Shown piece by piece: positions 57,497-64,000 of a DNA stretch of 64,000 nt (within the stretch, counting starts at the first letter, position 1; the number at the start of each line of letters is the position of its first letter). The DNA lies in assembly GCA_020636275.1 (NCBI GenBank), contig JACJYD010000006.1, positions 62,001 to 126,000 of the forward strand. The letters run 5' to 3'. The position numbers and the translations under genes are program-made. Origin of the DNA: Lewinellaceae bacterium. Its GTDB lineage: Bacteria; Bacteroidota; Bacteroidia; Chitinophagales; Saprospiraceae. The notes under the pieces were generated by a model. The model ran no database searches, was not told the origin of the DNA, and saw only the letters and a program-made list of their open reading frames with translations.

Positions 57497-59008
57497 ATGG
57501 GGATCATTATCAAGCAAAGTGTCCGGCAAAGTGTCGTGCAATATATCGGGATCGGGATCGGGTTGCTCAGTACCTTGTTCATTTATCCCCTGGCCCTCTC
57601 CGAGATCGGGTTGTTGCGCTTTATCATCAACACGGCGCAGTTGGTGACCCCTTTTTCCCTGTTGGGCACCCAGGTGCTGGCGGTGCGGTTCTTCCCCACC
57701 TTTCGGGATGAACAATCCCGGCATCACGGGTTTCTGACGCTGCTTCAGGGAATTGCCCTGGTGGGCGTATTGCTCTTTGCCGCGCTCTATTTCGCCTTTA
57801 GCGAGCAGTTTGCCGGCCTTTTTTCCGATCAGCCGGCCGAATACCTGCCCTACCTGCCTTATGCCGTGCCCCTGGTATTCTTCATGGTCTTCAACTTCCT
57901 GTACACCAGCTACGCCACCAATTTTCACAAGGTCCTCTACCCGGCCATCTTCAATGAGTTGCTGGTGAAGATCGGACTGCCGGTGCTGGTGCTGCTCTAT
58001 TTCCTGAAATGGATCACACTGGCCGACATGATGAACGGCATGTTGTTGGTCTTCCTCGCCGTGATGGTGGCCCAGATCCTCTACCTCATGAGTTTGGGGC
58101 AGTTCTCCCTGGCCCCACCCCAGCGCAGCTTTCTAACCCCTTCGCTGCGAAAAGAGCTCTTCCAGTTCGGCTCGGTGAATATCCTGAGCAACTGGGGCTA
58201 TGTGCTCTCCAACCGGATCGACATCTTCATGCTGGGCCTGCTCCTGGGGCCCGGGGCGTTCCAGGGCGTGGGCATCTATTCCATCCTATTTATCATCAGC
58301 GAAGTGATCGACACGCCGCGCAAGGCGCTGGTCAATATTTCCTCCCCCATTATTGCCCAAGCCTGGAAGGATCACGACCTGCCCCATTTGAAGGAATTGT
58401 ATGAAAAATCCTCCCTTAACCAGTTTATCGTGGGCGGATTGCTGTTTATCGGCATCTGGGCGGGGCTTGACGGACTGTTTGTGCTGATGCCCAACGGGGA
58501 CCTGATCGCCCAAAGTCGTTGGGTGGTGTTTTTCCTGGGTCTGAGCAAGGTCATCGACATGCTGGCGGGGGTCAACAATATCATCATCCAGCACTCCCGC
58601 TATTACCGCTTCAACTTCTATTCGGTGGTCCTGCTGGCGGTCATCAATATTCTCAATAACCTGTGGCTGATCCCGGTGAAGGGCATCCTGGGGGCAGCCA
58701 TTGCCACTTTCATTTCCGTGGTGTTGTACAACCTGGCCCGTTTTATCTTTTTATGGGTAAAAATGGGCATGAACCCCCTTACCTTCCGCACCCTGGTCGT
58801 ACTGGGAACCGGGTTGCTGGCCCTGGGCCTGGGCTACCTGGTGCCGATACCCGCCTCCAGCTCCTGGCTGGCCCTCGCCGGATTGATCGGGCGGTCGGTG
58901 GTTATCGCGGGCGTATACCTGGGGATCGTGCTGTATTTTCGAATCTCCTCCGACCTGAATGATTTGATTGGCAAAACACTAGGCAGCAGACAGAACCGGA
59001 AACGCTAA
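57497..59008 (+). CDS. Oligosaccharide/lipopolysaccharide flippase (Wzx-like, MOP superfamily)
   Basis: A 503-residue polytopic protein with twelve to fourteen helices and few charged loops. It opens MGIIIKQSVRQSVVQYIGIG and continues with the PFSLLGTQVLAVRFFPTFRD segment typical of polysaccharide-export MOP transporters. It would move a lipid-linked oligosaccharide to the periplasmic face. It follows the YfhO gene in the same direction, and the two likely form one transcript. Confidence 0.9.
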   Translation: MGIIIKQSVRQSVVQYIGIGIGLLSTLFIYPLALSEIGLLRFIINTAQLVTPFSLLGTQVLAVRFFPTFRDEQSRHHGFLTLLQGIALVGVLLFAALYFAFSEQFAGLFSDQPAEYLPYLPYAVPLVFFMVFNFLYTSYATNFHKVLYPAIFNELLVKIGLPVLVLLYFLKWITLADMMNGMLLVFLAVMVAQILYLMSLGQFSLAPPQRSFLTPSLRKELFQFGSVNILSNWGYVLSNRIDIFMLGLLLGPGAFQGVGIYSILFIISEVIDTPRKALVNISSPIIAQAWKDHDLPHLKELYEKSSLNQFIVGGLLFIGIWAGLDGLFVLMPNGDLIAQSRWVVFFLGLSKVIDMLAGVNNIIIQHSRYYRFNFYSVVLLAVINILNNLWLIPVKGILGAAIATFISVVLYNLARFIFLWVKMGMNPLTFRTLVVLGTGLLALGLGYLVPIPASSSWLALAGLIGRSVVIAGVYLGIVLYFRISSDLNDLIGKTLGSRQNRKR

Positions 59009-59151
59009 TTTTTTGGTCCTGTATATTGAACAAAACATTGACATTCAGCCGGAAATTGAAGTTGCTGTATTTTATTTTTCCGAAAAAAGAAATTGAGCCG
59101 ACAAATTTACGCTTTCCACCACGCAACCCTTAAAGAGGTAAAAATTCCCCC

Positions 59152-59159
59152 TATATTTG
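59152..59159 (+). promoter_or_regulatory. Bacteroidota -7 element of the large metallopeptidase gene
   Basis: TATATTTG is an exact TAnnTTTG match, 61 bases before the ATG at 59213. It supports that start, because the upstream 40-codon extension would precede transcription. Confidence 0.65.
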
Positions 59160-59212
59160 ATACAGTGAGTCGACCGGCTCTATTATTTGTTTTTCAAATA
59201 AATCCTTCCCAC

Positions 59213-62200
59213 ATGTTGCGTTCCATTACCCTGATTTTGGCAGTTACCCTGGGGTGCTTTTTTTTCGTATCACCCCTCCTGGCACAAGATGCCATACTCT
59301 GGACCCCATCTTCCGAGGCCAACATGCCCCGGAATTTAGGCGAAAGACGGATCATTCCGAATTCTTATAAAACCTTCCGGCTGGATATTCCGGCACTGGA
59401 GGCGGCCATTCAACACGTCCCGAACCGGTTCAGCGAATCGGCAGCCGAATCGAATATCGAACTGACCATTCCTCTACCCAACGGAGAGGTCAGCCGCTTC
59501 CGCATTTTGGAGGCGCCGGTCATGCACCCGGACCTGGCGGCCCAATTTCCGCAGATCCGCACCTTTACCGGCACGGGTATCGATGCCCCGGGTGCTACGG
59601 CCCGCCTGGACTGGACGCCCCAGGGTTTCCACGCAATGATCCGCTTCCCCGGCAACGGAACGGTCTTTGTAGATCCCTATGCATTCCCCGACCGGGAATA
59701 CTATCTGAGCTATTACAAAGCGGATTTTCAGAAAAAAGACGCCGAACCGTTCAAATGCTCGTTCGATGAATTCAATGAAACGGATGATTCTCCCAAACCG
59801 GGGCAGGACGAACCCGAACTGAACGGCGATTGCAAACTGCGCACCTACCGGCTGGCCCTGGCCTGCACCGGCGAATACGCCGCCTACCACGGGGGAACCG
59901 TCGCCAGCGCCCTGGCTGCCATGGCCACGTCCATGAACCGGGTCAACGGGGTCTATGAAACCGAAAGCGGCATCACCATGGAAATGGTGCCCAACAACAA
60001 CCTCCTGGTTTACCTCAACCCCAATACCGACCCCTACACCAACGGCAACGGCAGCGCCATGCTGACCCAGAATATCAATACCTGTAACAGCGTCATCGGT
60101 TCGGCCAATTACGACATCGGCCACGTGTTCAGCACCGGTGGCGGTGGTGTGGCTTACCTGGCTTGCGTATGCGGTTCCAGTAAAGCCGGCGGGGTTACCG
60201 GAAGTTCCAATCCCGTGGGCGACCCCTTCGATATCGACTACGTTGCCCACGAAATGGGCCACCAATTCGGCGGTCGCCATACCCAGAATAACTCCTGCAA
60301 CCGCGACAACAATTCCTGCTACGAACCGGGCAGCGCTTCGACCATCATGGGTTATGCCGGGATCTGTGCCCCCAACGTGCAGAACAACTCCGACGATTAT
60401 TTCCACGTCAACAGCCTGATCCTCATCAGTACCTTCGTGACGGGTACGGGCAACAACTGCGCCCAATCGACCACGTTCAACAATCAACCTACGGCCGAAG
60501 CAGGCCCCAGTTACGTGATCCCAAAAGGCACTCCCTTCGTACTGACCGGTACCGGTTCGGACCCGGACGGCGATCCGCTCACCTACTGCTGGGAACAATA
60601 CGACAAGGAGATCGCCACCATGCCGCCTTCGGCCAACAGTACCTCTGGCCCTGCTTTCCGGTCATTCGATCCGACCCCGTCGAACAAGCGGTATTTCCCG
60701 AATCTCGACGCGATCATAAACAATACCAACCCGACCTGGGAAGTGCTCTCCAACGTTGGGCGGACCTACAGTTTCCGGCTCACCGTACGCGACAACCACC
60801 CCAACGGCGGCTGCGCCTACCAGGATAACATGGTCGTAACCGTTGCCGGCGGCTCCGGGCCGTTTCAGGTCACCTCCCCCAATACCTTCGTCAGCTGGCC
60901 GGCCTTCAGCCAGCAAACCGTCACCTGGAACGTGGCCAATACCACGGCCTCGCCGGTGAGTTGCCAGAATGTGGACATCCTGCTCTCGCTCGACGGCGGA
61001 TATACCTACCCCGTCACCCTGGCCACCGGCACCGCCAACGACGGCTCGGAAGTCATCAACGTACCCTACAATCCGACCACTACGGCCCGCATTATGGTAC
61101 GGGGTACGAACAATATTTTCTTCGATATTTCCAATCAAAACTTTACGATCACCGCGCCGCTGCAGACGTTCTCCATCAGCCTGCAACCGCCGCAGCAACA
61201 GGCTTGCCCCGGTACCCCGGTGACCTATACGGTCCTGCTTACGCCCTTCGGCGGCTATACCGGTTCCGCATCGCTCAATATCACCGGACTACCGGCGGGC
61301 ATCAACGCCGTGATCACGCCCAACCCGGCCTCGATCCCGGGCACGGCCAATATCGTGCTGACCGCCATACCGGACAACAACATCCAGGGATTGAACAGCT
61401 TTACCGTCGTCGCTACCAACCAGTTTGAGACCCAGACAACGGTGGGCAGCATTTACGTCCATCCTGCCCCTCCCAGCCAGGTGGCCCTGTTGAACCCACC
61501 CAACGGAGCGGCCGATGTGATCCTTCAGCCCACCTTCGAATGGGAATCGGCGCCCACGGCATCGTTCTACCATTTCCAGCTGGCTTCCGACCCCAACTTC
61601 ACCAATGTGCTGATCAACCTGCCCATGCTGAATACGACCACTTTCACGCCGGGCAGCCCGTTGCCGGAAGGCGCCGCACTCTACTGGCATGTCAAACCCT
61701 ACAATACCTGCGGAGGCCCGGGCTTTGGAGGGACCTTTTCTTTCAAAACCCTCACCCTCGTGCCGCCCGACACCTGCGTGGTATTCCCGGGTGAAGCCCT
61801 TCCGATGGACCTCCAGCCCGGCATAACCAACAGCGCCCTGATCCACATCGATGTGGAAGGTACCGTCACCGATGTCAATGTCCGGAACATTTCCATTACC
61901 CACCCGAATGTCAGCCAGATAGCAGCCGGGCTCTACAGCCCGACGGGCACGCCGGTGACCTTGTTCAGTACCCTCTGCACCGGCAGCAACGAAAAAAACC
62001 TTTTCCTTTACCTCGATGACGAGGCCGCGAAAAACTATAACCAGATCCCCTGCCCACCGGTGGATATGCAAAACCATTACAAGGCCAAGGGGTTGCTCAA
62101 CGCCTATGATGGCGAAGAGATCCAAGGGGAGTGGGAATTGCAGGTCATTGTATTCCCCACTGCCGGAAGCGGCACCCTGAACGATTGGTCGCTGGAGGTT

Positions 62201-63487
62201 TGCTATATCCCCGGCGGCGCTGAACCCCTGGGCTATGAACTGATCACCAAGGATGCCTCCTGCCACGGCCTGGCCGATGGGGCCGCCGCGGTGACGCCTA
62301 CCGGCGGATCGGGCGTATACACCGTCAACTGGAGCAACGGTCAGACGGGAACCAGCATTTCCGGCCTGTCGGCAGGAGGGTATTCCGTCACGGTTTCGGA
62401 CGGCATTTCCAGCCTCAGCGAGACCTTTCTCATCGGACAGCCGCCGGCTATTCTGCTCAACCTGTTTGCCACAAATGTTCAAAACGGAAACGACGGGAGC
62501 ATCGATCTAACCGTCAGCGGGGGTGTGCCGCCCTATAAATTCGAGTGGTCGAACGGCGCCAATACCGAAGACCTTACCGACCTGGAGCCCGGCACCTACT
62601 GCGTCACCGTGACCGACGATTCGGGATGCCAGGCCGAAGCCTGCGCCACGGTAGCCGATCCCTCCGCCTGTTCCCCCTGGGTACCGGAGACCATCACCCC
62701 TGCCGGATCGAACTGTTTCATCCAATGGCAACACATTCCGGGAGCGGTCGCGTACCGTATCCGCTACCAACCGGTCGGCAATCCGCCCAACCTCTGGATC
62801 GTCAAACAAGTCAGCGGAGGCTTTAACTCGATCGTACTGGCCGGTCTCGTGCCCGGCACCGACTATGTATTCCAGACTTCCACCCTTTGCAGTGAGGAAT
62901 TCACGCCCTGGTCGAACAACTACTACTTCAGTACGCTTCCCGACCCCTACAACGATTGCAAAGCCTGGGAGCCCGGCACCATTACCACGACGAATACTAC
63001 GGCGACCATCCAGATCCAGCCCGTACCCGGCGCTTCACAATACCTGATCCGCTACCGGGTATCCGGAGGTTCGACCTGGCTTTCCGCCCAAACGCTGGCC
63101 ACGGTCTTCAACCTGAACAACCTGATGCCCGGCACGACCTATGAGTTCCGCACCCAAACCAAGTGCGCCAGCGGCTGGACTTCCTATGTGTCGGCCATCA
63201 CTTACCTGTTCACTACCCAGGGAGGGGAAATGAAGGGCGTTCCTGTTTCTGTCAAAGATTTTAACCTGCAGCCCAACCCGGCACAGGAATTCCTGGAGAT
63301 CAAAGATCTCCCCGAACAGGCTACGACCATTATCCTGAGCGCCCCAAGCGGACAACACATCCTGCAGCAACCCATCCTGGAATCCCAACCGGTTTTGCAG
63401 ATCGGACACCTGCCGCAAGGTATGTATTTCATCACCATCACCGGAGAAGGCATGCTTCCGGTGACGAAACGGTTTGTAAAAAATTAA
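59213..63487 (+). CDS. Large secreted metallopeptidase with P-domain, SprB repeats, FN3 domains and T9SS sorting domain
   Basis: A 1,424-residue exported metzincin. The signal peptide is MLRSITLILAVTLGCFFFVS to LLAQ. A propeptide-like domain (to about 200) precedes the catalytic domain. This has the complete zinc motif HEMGHQFGGRH at residues 346-356 and the Met-turn region TIMGYAGIC near 377, as in reprolysin-like M12B enzymes. Then follow Ig-like domains, a proprotein-convertase P-domain (about 860-1001), two SprB-type repeats (GGSGVYTVNWSNGQTGTSIS; GGVPPYKFEWSNGANTEDLT), two FN3 domains (about 1150-1334) and a type A T9SS domain (FNLQPNPAQEFLEI ... GMYFITITGEG). It is probably released or displayed at the surface to degrade protein. 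Confidence 0.93.
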   Translation: MLRSITLILAVTLGCFFFVSPLLAQDAILWTPSSEANMPRNLGERRIIPNSYKTFRLDIPALEAAIQHVPNRFSESAAESNIELTIPLPNGEVSRFRILEAPVMHPDLAAQFPQIRTFTGTGIDAPGATARLDWTPQGFHAMIRFPGNGTVFVDPYAFPDREYYLSYYKADFQKKDAEPFKCSFDEFNETDDSPKPGQDEPELNGDCKLRTYRLALACTGEYAAYHGGTVASALAAMATSMNRVNGVYETESGITMEMVPNNNLLVYLNPNTDPYTNGNGSAMLTQNINTCNSVIGSANYDIGHVFSTGGGGVAYLACVCGSSKAGGVTGSSNPVGDPFDIDYVAHEMGHQFGGRHTQNNSCNRDNNSCYEPGSASTIMGYAGICAPNVQNNSDDYFHVNSLILISTFVTGTGNNCAQSTTFNNQPTAEAGPSYVIPKGTPFVLTGTGSDPDGDPLTYCWEQYDKEIATMPPSANSTSGPAFRSFDPTPSNKRYFPNLDAIINNTNPTWEVLSNVGRTYSFRLTVRDNHPNGGCAYQDNMVVTVAGGSGPFQVTSPNTFVSWPAFSQQTVTWNVANTTASPVSCQNVDILLSLDGGYTYPVTLATGTANDGSEVINVPYNPTTTARIMVRGTNNIFFDISNQNFTITAPLQTFSISLQPPQQQACPGTPVTYTVLLTPFGGYTGSASLNITGLPAGINAVITPNPASIPGTANIVLTAIPDNNIQGLNSFTVVATNQFETQTTVGSIYVHPAPPSQVALLNPPNGAADVILQPTFEWESAPTASFYHFQLASDPNFTNVLINLPMLNTTTFTPGSPLPEGAALYWHVKPYNTCGGPGFGGTFSFKTLTLVPPDTCVVFPGEALPMDLQPGITNSALIHIDVEGTVTDVNVRNISITHPNVSQIAAGLYSPTGTPVTLFSTLCTGSNEKNLFLYLDDEAAKNYNQIPCPPVDMQNHYKAKGLLNAYDGEEIQGEWELQVIVFPTAGSGTLNDWSLEVCYIPGGAEPLGYELITKDASCHGLADGAAAVTPTGGSGVYTVNWSNGQTGTSISGLSAGGYSVTVSDGISSLSETFLIGQPPAILLNLFATNVQNGNDGSIDLTVSGGVPPYKFEWSNGANTEDLTDLEPGTYCVTVTDDSGCQAEACATVADPSACSPWVPETITPAGSNCFIQWQHIPGAVAYRIRYQPVGNPPNLWIVKQVSGGFNSIVLAGLVPGTDYVFQTSTLCSEEFTPWSNNYYFSTLPDPYNDCKAWEPGTITTTNTTATIQIQPVPGASQYLIRYRVSGGSTWLSAQTLATVFNLNNLMPGTTYEFRTQTKCASGWTSYVSAITYLFTTQGGEMKGVPVSVKDFNLQPNPAQEFLEIKDLPEQATTIILSAPSGQHILQQPILESQPVLQIGHLPQGMYFITITGEGMLPVTKRFVKN

Positions 63488-63495
63488 AAATTTGT

Positions 63496-63524
63496 AAATA
63501 TCAGCGTCTCCGGCGCTGATATTT
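63496..63524 (+). terminator. Terminator-like hairpin after the metallopeptidase gene
   Basis: AAATATCAGCG pairs with CGCTGATATTT around a 7-base loop, nine bases after the stop. It is followed by GTTTTATT rather than a perfect T-run. Confidence 0.7.
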
Positions 63525-63527
63525 GTT

Positions 63528-63576
63528 TTATTATTGGGATCGCGACCTGTGGTCGCGATCCCAATAATAATTTTTT
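63528..63576. terminator. 20-bp perfect hairpin with TGT loop and T-run
   Basis: TTATTATTGGGATCGCGACC pairs exactly with its complement around TGT and is followed by TTTTTT. It looks like a second terminator, but the arm length and TGY loop match the repeat at 22571. Confidence 0.85.
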
Positions 63577-63603
63577 ACACTACCTGACGCGCTGATCTGT
63601 GCG

Positions 63604-63644
63604 AAAATAAACACTTGCGACCTGCTGTTGCGAGTGTTTATTTT
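63604..63644. repeat. Third hairpin with CCTGCTG loop
   Basis: AAAATAAACACTTGCGA pairs with TTGCGAGTGTTTATTTT, with two G-U pairs. It ends immediately beside the -7 element of the next gene. Confidence 0.75.
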
Positions 63645-63651
63645 ATTTTTG
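63644..63651 (+). promoter_or_regulatory. Bacteroidota -7 element of the sulfotransferase-like gene
   Basis: TATTTTTG fits TAnnTTTG and leaves a leader of about 25 bases before the ATG at 63681. It abuts the preceding hairpin. Confidence 0.55.
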
Positions 63652-63680
63652 TAAAAGCACATAATTGCTTTTCAATATAA

Positions 63681-64000
63681 ATGAAGCGAATAAACCTTTG
63701 GTCGAGCCCGCGAAACGTATCGACGGCGCTCATGTATTCTTTCGCACAACGCAGCGATACCAAGGTCGTTGATGAGCCGCTGTATGCCTATTACCTGTCG
63801 AAACAGGTAGCGCAAGTAGTGCATCCCGGGGAGAAAGAGATCCTGGAGAGCCAGCCGACCGATGCAGGGGTAGTGGTGAAGGACATGGTATCCGGAGCTT
63901 ATGAAAGGCCTGTGGTCTTCTTCAAGCAAATGACCCACCACCTCGTGGAAATGGACCTGGATTTTTTGGAAAAAATGGAGAATGTCCTCCTGATCCGCGA
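63681..64000 (+). CDS. Sulfotransferase-like protein, N-terminal part (3' end outside window)
   Basis: The first 106 codons are in the window. The frame reads MKRINLWSSPRNVSTALMYS, with SSPRNVSTA in the position of the 5'-phosphosulphate-binding loop of PAPS-dependent sulfotransferases. KVVDEPLYAYYL follows, as in the single-domain sulfotransferase-like family of proteobacteria and Bacteroidota. The acceptor is unknown. No stop codon is reached, and nothing downstream can be seen to confirm length. Confidence 0.78.
   Translation, partial: MKRINLWSSPRNVSTALMYSFAQRSDTKVVDEPLYAYYLSKQVAQVVHPGEKEILESQPTDAGVVVKDMVSGAYERPVVFFKQMTHHLVEMDLDFLEKMENVLLIR

Overview
The window is about 64 kb of a Bacteroidota chromosome, most likely from the Saprospiria (Lewinella/Haliscomenobacter-like). 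The evidence is a quinol-oxidising Alternative Complex III operon; several secreted proteins with type IX secretion C-terminal domains, PKD and SprB-type repeats; an HU+SPOR fusion protein; ribosomal protein S16 with a long acidic tail; the yceD(DUF177)-rpmF and lepB-ftsX-DUF3098-uppP-truB gene orders; and repeated promoter -7 elements of the Bacteroidota form TAnnTTTG. Coding GC is in the high fifties and intergenic DNA is AT-rich. The order-level placement is inference. I see no integrase, transposase, prophage, CRISPR array, rRNA or tRNA. Layout: 1-6741 holds the act operon on the minus strand (actA, actB, actC, and actD cut by the window edge) with its promoter. 6896-13729 holds thyA, a UbiD-family decarboxylase, a secreted zinc protease, a di-haem lipoprotein cytochrome and an rRNA m5C methyltransferase. 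13769-16059 holds two small unknown exported proteins set among REP-like and inverted repeats. 16060-22546 holds the ScdA/RIC iron-sulphur repair protein behind a near-perfect palindrome, an MBL-fold hydrolase, metK-sdaA, a FAH-family enzyme, trpS and ridA. 22729-26112 holds yceD-rpmF, a T9SS protein with a gliding-motility-type C-terminus and the HU-SPOR protein. 26331-34461 holds an LVIVD lipoprotein, pckG, pdxJ, a CPBP protease, cdsA and a fused trehalose-phosphate synthase/phosphatase. 34547-44247 holds an unknown 463-residue protein, rpsP, a PKD/glycine-rich secreted protein, a TonB-dependent receptor-like protein, rpe and a DEDDy exonuclease. 44421-54021 holds an anchored coiled-coil protein, a DUF1573 protein, the lepB-ftsX-DUF3098-uppP-truB cluster, a membrane-anchored caspase with a C-terminal FISUMP domain, and gpsA. 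54018-64000 holds a glycosyltransferase, a YfhO protein, a flippase, a 1,424-residue secreted metallopeptidase and the start of a sulfotransferase-like gene. The genes are mainly housekeeping: respiration, envelope biogenesis, amino-acid, one-carbon, vitamin and central carbon metabolism, plus T9SS cargo. The unexpected content is between the genes. Almost every intergenic gap carries designed-looking symmetry: perfect 20-30 bp hairpins with TGY loops, facing arrays of 7- or 8-bp tandem words, nested REP-like pairs, and a 134-bp element with 33-bp perfect terminal inverted repeats. One heptamer array appears to lie inside cdsA coding sequence. The protein most worth a second look is the caspase-FISUMP protein.
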